From Croceivirga sp. (GTDB lineage: Bacteria > Bacteroidota > Bacteroidia > Flavobacteriales > Flavobacteriaceae), in assembly GCA_028284935.1 (NCBI GenBank), contig JANQQQ010000012.1:186001-250000 (forward strand): a DNA stretch of 64,000 nt. The letters are read 5' to 3'. Shown piece by piece: positions 1 to 10,100 of the stretch (within the stretch, counting starts at the first letter, position 1; every line of letters starts with the position of its first letter). A program made the translations under genes and the position numbers. A model generated the notes under the pieces. It made no database searches, was not told the origin of the DNA, and was given only the letters and a program-made list of their open reading frames with translations.

Positions 1-437
1 TGAATTAATCCACTTATCGTATCTTTTCTACCTATATAAATATTCTCAATCTCATTTAAAACTATATTGTCCTTGAACTTTTCGGGGTCATTCAAAAATC
101 CATCAGGTTTTTTATAAATATACTTATGGCTAGTTGTGGTAAGATATAATACCATATCCGTTTCACGATGTATCAACAAATACAGTTCTTCAACTTTTCT
201 TATTTGTTGTTCTTGGGCTACATCAAAAAAATTATCAGGACATTCACAAAATCTTTTTGAATTATCTATTTCTTTTCCATACTTCTCACAGATATTAAAA
301 ACATAAGTCTTAAAATCTGAGATATTAAACCTTTTAATGTTTTTAAATTCCAATAAGTCACTTTTCTTAAAAGTTGTAAGAGAACTACAACTCAGGTTGA
401 GTAAAATGATAAGAATAATTACAGCTTCTTTTTTCAT
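1..437 (-). CDS. Putative lipoprotein, C-terminus cut by window edge
   Basis: An open minus-strand frame runs from an ATG at 437 to the left edge with no stop, about 145 residues. The N-terminus (Lys-Lys, then a hydrophobic run ending NLSCSS) is a lipoprotein signal, so the product is probably anchored to the outer or inner membrane. The mature part is Lys/Glu/Asp-rich with several Phe and Tyr and a CEC motif near residue 61. No family was recognised. Its ATG lies two bases after the stop of the toxin-23-like gene, so it is probably the last or a late gene of that operon, and could be an accessory or immunity partner. That role is inference from position only. Confidence 0.6.
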   Translation of the reverse strand, partial: MKKEAVIILIILLNLSCSSLTTFKKSDLLEFKNIKRFNISDFKTYVFNICEKYGKEIDNSKRFCECPDNFFDVAQEQQIRKVEELYLLIHRETDMVLYLTTTSHKYIYKKPDGFLNDPEKFKDNIVLNEIENIYIGRKDTISGLI

Positions 438-439
438 TA

Positions 440-1396
440 TTATAAATTGGAATTATTATACTCATATCTTCCACCAAACATCAACCTATATCCATGAAAG
501 TAATCTGGGTGGTAAGGTACATTCGTCCAAAAATGCAGGAAATCTTGGAAATCCAAAGAATTTAGATTGTATAACGAAACACTCCCGCCAAAACCATTAT
601 CTAGATTGGAAAAGTTTAACCTCCAACGTTGTTGATTGTATTTGAACTGGTTGGTATCCTTATAATTTATAAAATCAATTTGAAGATGTTCCCCAACATC
701 AAATGCATATTTTTGGTAACCTGTAAATTTGTGATAGCTTAATTCAACCAAGTTGACGACATCTTCAATGTTACCATGATAACTTAACACAAGTCCTCCA
801 GTATAATATCTATCTTGATTGTCGCCAGCCCACCCCAGTACTGGTCCCCCATCATTGTAATAGGTAATCTGAAATCTACCTGATACATTTAGATTAAAAA
901 AACCTGTTCTTTGTAATTTTTTCTCGTGTACCAGTATCAAATTCATGCCATAACTAACCGATGATTTAAATGGATTTTGTAAAGGGTTTGCGGTGAATTC
1001 GGCAAAATGATAAAGAGGTACTGGTCTATTTATTGGATTAAAATCCAGACGGTCGAGTTGAAATACTGCCATTGTGTTTAAAAATGCATGAGATTGGATA
1101 GTATATCTTTTTCTACTTTGATTACCTCCAACACTCCTTCCATTAAAGAACAAAAAACCGCCATGCAAGGTTGGGCTAATACCGTAGCTATTGATATCTG
1201 CATTATAACTTATACCACCAGTGATACCCAGCTTAAAATCTGGGCGGTATTTATAACTTAGTTCTATGTTAAGCTTTGCACCAAAACCAAAAGAGAAGTC
1301 ACTATTGTTGAAAGAAAAGTCATTTTGTGAACTAAGCTTGGTAGATTTTGTTAGGCACAAAATTAGAATTGTAAAAAATAAAATTTGAACTCTCAT
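440..1396 (-). CDS. Secreted protein resembling polymorphic toxin type 23
   Basis: This 318-residue protein has an N-terminal hydrophobic signal (residues 1-23, ending near SSQ) followed by a beta-rich sequence full of Gly, Asn and aromatic residues. The C-terminal two thirds, with segments such as FAEFTANPLQNP, YNDGGPVLGWAGDNQDRYY, YHKFTGYQKYAFDVG and NVPYHPDYF, matches what I remember of Bacteroidota proteins labelled 'polymorphic toxin type 23' (predicted toxin domain of unknown activity). That match is from memory. An outer-membrane beta-barrel is the main alternative reading. It sits between two lipoprotein genes with gaps of 4 and 2 bases, so the three are almost certainly co-transcribed. 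No delivery domain (Rhs, VgrG, T9SS tail) is visible. Confidence 0.6.
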   Translation of the reverse strand: MRVQILFFTILILCLTKSTKLSSQNDFSFNNSDFSFGFGAKLNIELSYKYRPDFKLGITGGISYNADINSYGISPTLHGGFLFFNGRSVGGNQSRKRYTIQSHAFLNTMAVFQLDRLDFNPINRPVPLYHFAEFTANPLQNPFKSSVSYGMNLILVHEKKLQRTGFFNLNVSGRFQITYYNDGGPVLGWAGDNQDRYYTGGLVLSYHGNIEDVVNLVELSYHKFTGYQKYAFDVGEHLQIDFINYKDTNQFKYNQQRWRLNFSNLDNGFGGSVSLYNLNSLDFQDFLHFWTNVPYHPDYFHGYRLMFGGRYEYNNSNL

Positions 1397-1400
1397 TTTA

Positions 1401-2192
1401 TCAATCTAATATCATATCATTTAGGTTGATTAAATCCACATGGACTTTTGGGATATAGGTCATATTCTTTTCTTCAACGAACTTATTTCCTTTCGCAGTC
1501 ATCCATGTTGCCGTAATTCCTCCTCTAATCCTATTAGTTTTTTCAAAGGTTTTATGAGTAATTGATGATAAAGTTGAAGCCTTGGAGAAAAAGTAATTCT
1601 TAGCATTTAAACCTAGAGAGTCCTTAAGTATTTTTAGTTTAGGCTTATTAATTGATTTATTTTCAAGAATAAAAGCTGCTTCATCTTTGATCAACATTTC
1701 AAATGTCCTTTCTTTATCACTACCTAGTTCTAAAAAAGCAATCGTAATAGAAACATCATATTTATCCGTTACTTTTTGATTAACATATTCAATATCCTTT
1801 TTTACGTATTTCCCAATTACAGTATCACTTTTTATAAAAGGTGTTATTGACACTTGATTATACCCATTTTTTGATTTTACAAACAAATGCCCTACAACTG
1901 ATTTTATATCGTAAACCGCTGCATCCATATTATTAACAAAATCTTTCTTTAAAAAGGTATTGTATATACCATAGTCGGTTTTGTTAAGCAAAGAATCTGG
2001 TAATGGAGGCAACAGGGCATTTTCATATTTAGGTTTCAACGCAACTATATCATTTTCCATTCCATCCTGGAATTCTATAAATCCATCAGGAGATTCAGTA
2101 GATAATAAGTCATAAGTCGAAACTTGTTTCTTTTCTTTTTTGCAGCTATTAACACATAATACCAATAAAAAGAGTAGTAGTATATTCTTCAT
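1401..2192 (-). CDS. Putative lipoprotein of unknown function
   Basis: I start the gene at the ATG at 2192 rather than the longer frame from 2297, because it gives a clean lipoprotein signal: MKNILLLFLLVLCVNSC followed by KKEKK. The 263-residue product is otherwise unrecognised. It has a region rich in Asp/Leu/Pro near residues 45-65 and ends in a beta-strand-like segment (YIPKVHVDLINLNDMILD). The stop lies four bases before the toxin-23-like gene, so this is probably the first gene of a three-gene operon. Upstream is a repeat-containing gap. Role unknown; a partner or anchor of the neighbouring secreted protein is possible but unproven. Confidence 0.7.
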   Translation of the reverse strand: MKNILLLFLLVLCVNSCKKEKKQVSTYDLLSTESPDGFIEFQDGMENDIVALKPKYENALLPPLPDSLLNKTDYGIYNTFLKKDFVNNMDAAVYDIKSVVGHLFVKSKNGYNQVSITPFIKSDTVIGKYVKKDIEYVNQKVTDKYDVSITIAFLELGSDKERTFEMLIKDEAAFILENKSINKPKLKILKDSLGLNAKNYFFSKASTLSSITHKTFEKTNRIRGGITATWMTAKGNKFVEEKNMTYIPKVHVDLINLNDMILD

Positions 2193-2249
2193 AATAAAGT
2201 TTTTACAATTTTGGTTAGAAAATAAAAAGGTTACTATACCCACTAATGG

Positions 2250-2360
2250 GTATTCTAAGGGGGAAGTAAGTTGTAGGAAGTCAATACTTTGGAGCATCCC
2301 AATATAGAAATTGAACCAAAAAAACCATTGTATAAAAACCTTAGAAATTCTGGGGTTTTT
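2250..2360. repeat. Hairpin-containing intergenic repeat, copy 1
   Basis: About 110 bases align with 10250-10366. Shared blocks include AAGTCAAT, TTTGGAG, CAATATAGAAATTG and a long block from AAAAACCTTAGA to GGGGTTTTT. The alignment was done by eye, with scattered mismatches and small gaps in the left half. Both copies lie upstream of the start codon of a minus-strand gene. Confidence 0.7.
2334..2360. terminator. Hairpin, terminator-like on either strand
   Basis: Arms 2334-2345 (AAAAACCTTAGA) and 2349-2360 (TCTGGGGTTTTT) form a 12-bp stem in the plus-strand RNA (two G-U pairs) around a 3-base loop. The arms end in A5 and T5, so the hairpin can act as an intrinsic terminator in both directions, although GC content is low. 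The stem is conserved in the second copy while the loop differs. Confidence 0.45.
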
Positions 2361-2466
2361 CTACTATTTTATGGTGTTTTAAGGAGTTTTTATTAACAAT
2401 GGCGATTTTAGGCCATTCCATACACTTTCACCTCCCCCACTCTATGGGTTCGGCAAAACAGTATTC

Positions 2467-2602
2467 CATTACCTTTTTAAAGAAGATCTTAGAAGAAATT
2501 TTTCAGGAGATACTCGGTAAACTTTCGCTTTTACCAAAGCTCAAGTTACATAACGTGGTACATTATAGAGCAGTTTAACTTCTCCATAATTTGACGTTAT
2601 GT
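2467..2602. repeat. Two-stem intergenic repeat, copy 1 (attC-like fold)
   Basis: The left part (CATTACCTTTTT, TTAGAAGAAATTTTT, GCTTTTACC-AAG) aligns with 5028-5110. The right part, 2548-2602, has nested inverted repeats: outer arms ACATAACGT and ACGTTATGT, inner arms ATTATAGAG and CTCCATAAT (one mismatch), spacers of 5 and 3 bases, and an 11-base loop. The order outer-spacer-inner-loop-inner-spacer-outer is that of integron attC sites. The outer arms deviate by one base each from the RYYYAAC/GTTRRRY core. No integrase is in the window, so the identity is uncertain. Confidence 0.5.
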
Positions 2603-2665
2603 AGAAATGATTTGGTAGTCGTTTTTTATTTTGACTTCCTTACAGTTCTATCTTAGCATCTAAGT

Positions 2666-4738
2666 TTACCAATCAAACACTTCCACGAAAAGATCATTTT
2701 TTGAATCGCCCCGCCAAAAGAATGATCGTTTAAAATAGCTTGAAAGGACCACCAGTTTACCGTCAAGATTTTCGTACACGTATTGTGGATAACCAGTCGT
2801 TTCAATCGTGGTCAATTGCCCATTCCTCCAGTTGAGCAGCTTTAACTCCCGAGAATCACGCTCATTAAGGTCAATACTGTTATCACCATTATTATTGGTA
2901 CCCAGTACAAATTCGCCATCAAGGCTTAATGAGCTTGTAAACGTAGGGAAGCTATAAGAACTGATGAAACTAAAATTGTCCGCTGAATAAATGCGTGAGT
3001 TCACCATATCAATTAGAATATTGCTAACCTCGTTGTATTCATTAGATTCCGGAAGACGCAGGGCTGCAGGGCTGCTGAAGGTATAATTCACTTCTTGTGC
3101 GTTTGTTATCTCCCCATTAGGCCCTATATTAAATAGAAAACTTCTAGTATCATTCTTTATTCCTGCCAGAATTTGATTTTCTCCGGTTCTAATGAGTTCC
3201 TCCATACGTTTAAAATTCGTACTAGGTTCGGGATCTAGTACATCGATGGTTTGTACATCCCGGCCAAACCGGCGGACCGTCCGTAATTCATCTCCGTCGT
3301 CTGCAATCACCCAAATATCATCTTTCAAATACAGTAAATCCTCAAAGGAAATAGGTTCATCTGCGATATCCCTCAATCGATATTTGTATTCAAGTGTTTG
3401 AGCATCAAAGACATGCATTTCCCATCCTACTTGCATAAAGACTTCTTTACCTTCGGTGCTTTCAAATATTCTCATCCGCTCCTCGGAGCTTGTATTAAGG
3501 TCAAATGAAGATTCTGCAATAACTTCCTTAGTAACAACATCGTACTTTTTAATTTTTTTGAAATTGTCTTCCACACTTGCTCCCCACAAATACATAAAGT
3601 TACTTTCATAGGGGTCGCTCGCCAGCAAGTAAACAGAATTCATATCGACCACTTCACTTGGTGAAAACGCAACTTCAATCGTATTATTGGTAAAACTACC
3701 GCCCACATCCAAGGAGCTTCGATATCCAAAAATATTGTACACATGAATATTATAATATGGATTATCAACTGAAGGAGGTGTCTCAATTGTAAGGCTTGTA
3801 GTTTCTTGATCTTCAATGGTGGTCATAATGATTTCTTCGGGAGAACCATTGTTGTAGGGTCTTTGGGATACCGTAATTTCGTACCGTTGAAAGTAGGTGC
3901 CTTCATAAGCTTCCCAATTGAGCTGTACCGTTGTACCTGATATCTGCGCTGGTAACATGGGAACTTTCAATACATTCAGTGAACTGGTGTTTACCGAAAT
4001 CATTTCGCTTTCAGCCAACGTACCGTTGTCGGTGAGCAATCGAAAAAAATAACACAGTTCCTGAACTGGTTCGGGATCAAGATCAACAAACTCTGTTTGT
4101 GACAAATCGGTAATGGTAGCGATTTTTACGGCCTCATTTTTTGAACAGTTATTGGACGCCCTGAAGATTTCATATTGCTGGAATCCATCACCAACATATT
4201 CGGCCCAGGTAAAAGCGATGAGATTATCGTCTTGAAATTTGTAAAAATCCTTGTTGAAGGTATCTGAATAAATATCTCGATCCCTAGGCGAATATTGGCG
4301 ACAATAAAGTTTGACCTTATCCGCTTTTTGGTCTCCATCAATATCAAAACTAGTTTCAAAATCAAACTGGGTCTCATCTAATTTCAATATGCGAATTTCG
4401 GTTTCTTCACCCGTACCATCGCTTAATTTTATTGTGTTGCCATTTAAAACAAAATCCAAACGGTTGATATCTGGAACACATGAGCTGTTCTGGTGTAAAT
4501 ACTCTACATATTCACCCGTTTCAAGGTATCTAAAATAATCTCGGCCACATCCCCCCCCGTCTTCAGGAATTGGAACGCGTTCGCCCTTGCCTTCAACTTC
4601 ATATATTGACCATGTTTTGCCATAAAATACCGCTTCTAAATCCACTGAGTTTTCTACATCAACAAATGGTGAATCATCCTTTGAACAACCTAGTAGTAGT
4701 ACAAAAAGAAGTAGGAGATAACATACGTGGTCTTTCAT
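2666..4738 (-). CDS. Lipoprotein with lipocalin-like, Fn3 and propeller-like regions
   Basis: This 690-residue protein begins with a lipoprotein signal (YLLLLFVLLLGCSKDD). Residues about 30-150 resemble the lipocalin-like domains common in Bacteroidota lipoproteins (start YGKTWSIYEVEG, with an FxLNGNTIKLSDGTGEE strand). Residues about 165-350 look like two fibronectin type III repeats (F.W..Y.GD.FQQYEIFR and LNWEAYEGTYFQRYEI). The C-terminal half has repeated YD..T.E and VFDAQTLEYKYRLRD-type blades of a beta-propeller, probably a surface-exposed binding protein. It stands alone, with repeat-bearing gaps on both sides, which fits an accessory surface gene. Ligand unknown. Confidence 0.75.
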   Translation of the reverse strand: MKDHVCYLLLLFVLLLGCSKDDSPFVDVENSVDLEAVFYGKTWSIYEVEGKGERVPIPEDGGGCGRDYFRYLETGEYVEYLHQNSSCVPDINRLDFVLNGNTIKLSDGTGEETEIRILKLDETQFDFETSFDIDGDQKADKVKLYCRQYSPRDRDIYSDTFNKDFYKFQDDNLIAFTWAEYVGDGFQQYEIFRASNNCSKNEAVKIATITDLSQTEFVDLDPEPVQELCYFFRLLTDNGTLAESEMISVNTSSLNVLKVPMLPAQISGTTVQLNWEAYEGTYFQRYEITVSQRPYNNGSPEEIIMTTIEDQETTSLTIETPPSVDNPYYNIHVYNIFGYRSSLDVGGSFTNNTIEVAFSPSEVVDMNSVYLLASDPYESNFMYLWGASVEDNFKKIKKYDVVTKEVIAESSFDLNTSSEERMRIFESTEGKEVFMQVGWEMHVFDAQTLEYKYRLRDIADEPISFEDLLYLKDDIWVIADDGDELRTVRRFGRDVQTIDVLDPEPSTNFKRMEELIRTGENQILAGIKNDTRSFLFNIGPNGEITNAQEVNYTFSSPAALRLPESNEYNEVSNILIDMVNSRIYSADNFSFISSYSFPTFTSSLSLDGEFVLGTNNNGDNSIDLNERDSRELKLLNWRNGQLTTIETTGYPQYVYENLDGKLVVLSSYFKRSFFWRGDSKNDLFVEVFDW

Positions 4739-4774
4739 GTGCTAAAGCTTAAAATTTGAAGTTTGGTGTATAAA

Positions 4775-4782
4775 CAAACATA
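4775..4782 (-). promoter_or_regulatory. Possible -7 element of the 2666-4738 gene
   Basis: The minus strand reads TATGTTTG, matching the Bacteroidota -7 consensus TAnnTTTG, about 37 bases before the start codon. No convincing -33 TTG at the normal distance was seen. Confidence 0.3.
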
Positions 4783-5027
4783 ATTTTCTCACAACAATTG
4801 TTCAGAATTTTTGATTTTTCATTTATTTCGACAAAATACATTACACACATATTTATTAATAACCAGTAGTTTTGTGAATAGGAATTCATGAACCTCACTT
4901 AAGTTCGGTTTCCCTCCCCTCCTACCCATCGGAAGGCTCAGGAGCCACCGTCGGGTCGTGTAAAAAGTGTTTATTGATGTTCTTGTTATTTGATTTCATA
5001 GGGATTCATCAATTGCCTGCGGAATGT

Positions 5028-5157
5028 CATTACCTTTTTGAAGAGAATATTTAGAAGAAATTTTTAAGGCAGTGCTGTACAAACTTTGGCTTTTACCGAA
5101 GTTCAAGACGATACATAAGCTGTACCTTATATACATTATATAATATTGTCTTATACT
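5028..5157. repeat. Two-stem intergenic repeat, copy 2 (attC-like fold)
   Basis: Aligns with 2467-2602 through CATTACCTTTTT, TTAGAAGAAATTTTT and GCTTTTACC-AAG-TCAAG. The end, 5111-5157, again has nested inverted repeats: outer ATAAG/CTTAT (5115-5119, 5150-5154) and inner TTATATA/TATATAA (5127-5133, 5137-5143) around CAT. The fold is conserved more than the sequence. The repeat ends two bases before the stop codon of the minus-strand gene at 5160, the place an attC would take in a gene cassette. Confidence 0.5.
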
Positions 5158-5159
5158 TC

Positions 5160-6989
5160 TTATTTCCAATTCAAGTAAGCTAGTCCTTTATATATTTCTT
5201 CATAGGCTACCTCTGCTATTTTTTTATGTCCTCTAATGGATGGATGCCAAGCATCCTTTGCGTTTAAATTATAAGCTTCGTCAATATTTATTTTAGAAAG
5301 AACTTCTGAGTAAACTAATTTAACTTTTGTTTCTGTGATTTTTTCACTTAACCCCTCGCAGAGTTTTTTCAATTCTACATTATATAATTTGGATAGTTCA
5401 ATCATTTTTTTCCTGTATTCGGGTCTCATAGCGACGAAGTAATGGTAGTCTTTTTCCAAAAACGGGTATAGTTTTGAATTGGTCAATTTTAAGTTTTCAG
5501 CCTCAAACCTTGCTTTAAAAAATGAATCAAAATTAATAAGGCCAAAAACATGAATTAGGCAGTTTTGCTTACTATTGATACCACCAACAACTAATCGTTC
5601 TAGTTGTATCTTATAGGATGTAATGAAATCCTCTACCAACTTTTCTAAAGAATTGTTCTCCTGTTCTTTCCAGTTAAGTGAATTATGTCCTATCCAAACA
5701 ATTACAATCTGCGGGAATTTTCCAATCAATACTTCGTTGACTTGATCTTTAAAATGCCATGTATCTGTTAGAACATCTTTAAAACTTCGTTTAAGGTTGC
5801 GATTAATTTTAGCAGTGGCACATGCATGTTGATAAGCTATAAAATGCGTATGTTCACCTAGTCTTTCGAAAACACTATTGATTCCATTAGATGAGTTTGG
5901 TTCATTGAAAAACCAATTATTTTCCCAATCTCGCCATATACTTTTCAACATATTAAACTTAGTATCTACATGAAAACTGGTGCTAAGGCTGTCTCCTATT
6001 AAAGCTATTGCCCTAAACTGATAAGGGTTGTGTTTTACTTTGATTTGAGGTCCGTTATGCACCATTACCCTCTTTCTTCTGAGATTATTGATACCTCTTT
6101 GATTTCGTCTAATATCTACATTGACGGATTTCCAAACTAAAAAGAACAGCAAGGGCCATACAGCGCAAAAAATAAATTTTTGAATTAAAGGGTTGTTATC
6201 ACCACCGAAATAGAATTGAAAATGCGATGCCAATAAAAGACTTAATGGAATCAACGGCAATAGATAATAAATCGTCAACCAGTTTTTATAACGCAATCTG
6301 GTAAATCTTCTAAAGCCTATTAAGGTTAAGCCAAGAATGCAAGCATGGCCAGTACTAATAATTAAACCTAGAGTTATTGTTAAAAATGCTTTCGTGGAAT
6401 GAGAATATTCAGAATTATTCCTAATGCCAGAATACTCACCTGGCTCCTCATCAATAAAGGAAATGAACCAACCATCAATAAAACCTGCATCGCTAAAAAA
6501 GGATTTGGCCGCATCAATGTTTGCCTTCTCAATCCCATTGTACTTCAACAGATCAATAGCTTGTTTTCTCCCTTCAATTAAATTGTCCAACAAAAACCCA
6601 AATTTTAACCATAGATAAAGTAAAAGTATAGGTACAAATAAGTGTAGCCATTTTAAGGGTACATCATTGGAAAAAAATGAAAGCTTATCCGAGGTCCTTA
6701 AAATCAGTAGAATGGTTATAATTACCAAAACTGCTTGTAATTGCAGATTACTCTCCAATAGTTTCAGGTCCTCTTTATAATCTTCTAACCGATGATTAAA
6801 TACTTCCTTCAGAGTAATGGTACTATTTTCATGAAGTAATATTGATGTTTTGCCTGATAGACTATTTTTGGAATTCTCATTCTTTTCAATATGGTAAATA
6901 ACCGTAGTGACAATACAAGCAAAAAGAAGCATTGAAAGTATATTCATAGTAACATGTGGAAGGATGAATATTTTATGGATAAATTTCAT
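5160..6989 (-). CDS. Membrane protein with C-terminal SGNH/GDSL hydrolase domain
   Basis: 609 residues. The N-terminal half has about six hydrophobic segments (near residues 13-33, 83-97, 115-135, 201-225, 238-257 and 270-287). The C-terminal half is a GDSL-type esterase: block I IGDSLSTS with the nucleophile at Ser334, a GHN motif (VWIGHNSLNW) supplying the oxyanion-hole Asn, and block V DAWHPS with Asp579 and His582. SGNH enzymes hydrolyse esters such as O-acetyl groups on sugars or lipid acyl groups. Fusion to a multi-pass membrane domain suggests envelope glycan or lipid de-esterification, which is inference. The gene is monocistronic, with the two-stem repeat directly after its stop. Confidence 0.75.
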   Translation of the reverse strand: MKFIHKIFILPHVTMNILSMLLFACIVTTVIYHIEKNENSKNSLSGKTSILLHENSTITLKEVFNHRLEDYKEDLKLLESNLQLQAVLVIITILLILRTSDKLSFFSNDVPLKWLHLFVPILLLYLWLKFGFLLDNLIEGRKQAIDLLKYNGIEKANIDAAKSFFSDAGFIDGWFISFIDEEPGEYSGIRNNSEYSHSTKAFLTITLGLIISTGHACILGLTLIGFRRFTRLRYKNWLTIYYLLPLIPLSLLLASHFQFYFGGDNNPLIQKFIFCAVWPLLFFLVWKSVNVDIRRNQRGINNLRRKRVMVHNGPQIKVKHNPYQFRAIALIGDSLSTSFHVDTKFNMLKSIWRDWENNWFFNEPNSSNGINSVFERLGEHTHFIAYQHACATAKINRNLKRSFKDVLTDTWHFKDQVNEVLIGKFPQIVIVWIGHNSLNWKEQENNSLEKLVEDFITSYKIQLERLVVGGINSKQNCLIHVFGLINFDSFFKARFEAENLKLTNSKLYPFLEKDYHYFVAMRPEYRKKMIELSKLYNVELKKLCEGLSEKITETKVKLVYSEVLSKINIDEAYNLNAKDAWHPSIRGHKKIAEVAYEEIYKGLAYLNWK

Positions 6990-7150
6990 CAGCTAAAGTT
7001 TATCATTTCAAATTTATTTTTTTCTATTTGACGCTCCTTCATCTAAATTCATAATACCACTTAAACCAATTGGAATGTTAAAACTTGACTTATTTTGAAT
7101 GTGTGAAACTTGATCTTGGGGCATTTCTCTTTTCGAACATTAACTTATTC

Positions 7151-10100
7151 CTAGTTTGGTAGTAAATTGAAATAGAACGCCTGTGTATTTTCCTTAAAAT
7201 ACCATCCCATTTCTTTATTGCCCATATCGAACTCTAGCATGGGATTTACATGGTAGTTCAAATTCTTCAAAGAGTAATGTAAGCTTGAATTCTTATCGTT
7301 CAGTTCTTTTTGGAGATTGCCCAGTGACTGTTCACTAATGGTCAGTCCCTTGATCTCAATTTTTCTTGAGTTCTTTTCAAATTCTTTCCTCCAATTCCTA
7401 TACTCGATATTACTGTCAATACTGGGGTTTTCAACGCGCTTAGAAAGTGCCAGGCCAATGGTATCAACGTTTTCAGAATCAATTTTACTGTAAGCAATGG
7501 ATTCTCCCTTAAGGTTCGCACCTTTTGACACGTTTCCCAAGGATTGGATCTTGGAAAGCGAGGTACTGTAGTTTTTCCAATTTATATATTCCAAATAATG
7601 CAATTGGAACAAATATTGGTACCTGCGCTTCCCCTTTTCGGGTTGGATCCGTACGATTTTGAGCGACTTTGATTTTGTGCCAGGTTCTAAAAAATCAACT
7701 TCAACCTTACCGGAAAGTTTTTGATTGGTTATGATGGAGACCGTAATTGAGGGTAAGGTCTTAAACTTAATGTCCTCGGCAAGTTTATTGGTTTTTGTCT
7801 TAAAAAGAGCGGGCAAGGCATTCCGTCTTAGGGGCGGCAAAAAAGCCACTGAGGCAATTCCGCCAAAAAGCCCCGTCTTGATACCTCGTAATACCTTACG
7901 GAAAGAGAACGGTGTATTGCCCTTGGGACGCCTTAAAAGGCCTGACAATCGTTTAATACTGAGATAATAGAGTGACTTGATATCTTCTACATATGAATAC
8001 TCCTTTTGATAAAACTCAAGCTTTGATATGTCTTTTTTCATGTTTTCTTGAATGGTCTCAAGATTTTTGTCCGCAATGATAGGGTGGTTCTTTACTGAAG
8101 AATGACCGGGGGGTTGCCTAAATCCCCCGTCTTGCTGTTTTAGGGACAGCAACGTACTGAATCTCCCATATTCAAAGGCATAATCCCTTGAGGGATATGA
8201 TGCAAACCCACCAAATGCCTCTACCTCGTCCCCCGGTAGCTCAATTGTTTGAAGGTCCTCTGAAATGGGGAGTATGGCCATGTATTCCGATTGTCCATTT
8301 TTACCGACCGTACCTAAAGAGAAATCAGTTAGCACCCTAAAGATCGTTTGGGCAAAAAGTACCTTTCGTTCTTCAATGTCGTTAGTATCTTCAATTTCAT
8401 CGTACCCCTCATTTAACATTTCAAATAACTCCTTGATGTCCAAAGGGGTTTTTTGAATGCCCGAGATGGTGTTTTTCTGGTCTGCAATAATTTTTGATTC
8501 TATCTTCCGCAGGGTCGCATCAGAAAATGTATGGCAATCCTCCACCTTTTCGTGACGTTCATGGCATACCTTATTCAGTTCGTTTTGAAAATATTCAATG
8601 ACGTCCCTAGTCCCCAGTGAAATGGCCCCTTGTTCAAGATTTGCCTGAATTTTGTCAAAAGCCCTGGCAATCAGCTTTATGGTTATCTTCTGATGGATGA
8701 GATCGTTTTCGTGAATAAAGGTGAACAATTCTTCCCGGAGTTTAAGACTTTGTTCTGCATCTTTGATGCGATGTTCTTCCTTTATACTTCCTTGGTTCGC
8801 CAAAAGGCCAATGGTACTCCCAACATTTCCTGACATTTTGGAAAGTTCTGTTTTTAGTGCAGTTGTGCGCAATTTGGGGTCGGTGCCCACTACTTGATAG
8901 GATGGAATATTGAACGAACTGTATTTCTCTTGCCGCACCGCCGGATCTACAAAAAGAACCAATCGATCCTCTTTTTTGTCCACTCGCTTAAAGTCTTGGA
9001 AACTTCCGATTCGAAAGGCTTCCCTTATGGGTTCATTATTGAACGTACCCCCATCTATATAAGGAAAGTTGAAAGAGTCATAGGTAATAGGCTCATAGTT
9101 ATCAGCTCTGTCCTTTTCATTAAAAAAGCTCTCTTTCTTTGGCAAGTCTTTAATTTCTTGGCACATTTTATTGAAAACAGATGGCCAATACCCTTGATAC
9201 TCTTGTTTATATCGTTTTAATACTACAGGTTCAAAAGCAAATGGGAAAGCTCCGCAAGCCAAAGCCGAAGAAGATAGGATGGCCCAAGTTTCTTTATCCT
9301 TGAACCCTAGGCTCATTTTAGGATTTCGATTAGGGTCTATTAGCCCCTTATCAGTTATCTGGAACCATCGGTTATCCGATGGTTTTTTCTGATCTTCTTT
9401 GAAGACAAAGTCAAAGACCCGTAGTTCGGCATGGTTTTGAGATCCCGTGGATTTATAGGCATTCTGCCTTAGAATTGGAGTTTTACCATTTTGTTTTTCT
9501 TCCAGTTCTATCGGTACTAGATTGGTCAATGAACAGGCAAAAACAACTCGGTTTTCATCCAATACCTTTGCGTTGCCCAAATCAAAGTCGATATCATCAA
9601 TTAAGTAGAATTGCGCGGAGTCAATTAATACTTTCCGGTGCAAAAGACCAAAAGAATCGTGGGGATTAATATCATAATTATCTAGCTTTTCCCCATATAA
9701 TTTTTTAACGGTTAATTGTTTAGTCCATATCTGGCGCTGCACTTTTTGCGCCAATTGAAGTGCTTTTAATTCCTCAATGTTTTTATGTTTTTCCGCGGTA
9801 TCAGTATCTCCATTAAAATAGGAATCTGCGAGCTCCTTAACCAACTCAGGTTCGTTGGTCTTCTCATCTTTCGATGTAGTTCCTGTTTCCTCAATCATTT
9901 CTTCACGGCTTTTACCTTCGTAGGTGGCGACCTTTGTATTGTAGATTGCCATCATAGCCTTATAATCCACTAGGGTTTTTAACATGATGGTCAAGGCTAT
10001 GGCACCTGCACTAGCGCCGCTCATGCCATCGAGGATAACCCTGTCATACGGCTTACCATCTTTATCTTGTCCATAGAGAATCAATAGTTTTAATGCTTCA

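Larger units (their letters stand above)
2193..2665. other. Intergenic region with two repeat families
   Basis: No gene is supported here. The stretch holds one copy of a repeat with a conserved hairpin (2250-2360) whose partner lies at 10250-10366, and one copy of another repeat with a two-stem fold (2467-2602) whose partner lies at 5028-5157. Confidence 0.7.
4739..5159. other. Intergenic region, promoter and repeat only
   Basis: No gene is supported. The right part is the second copy of the two-stem repeat (5028-5157). The left edge holds a minus-strand TATGTTTG motif (4782 to 4775) that could be the -7 element of the lipoprotein gene starting at 4738. A GC-richer patch near 4910-4960 remains unexplained. 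Confidence 0.6.
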
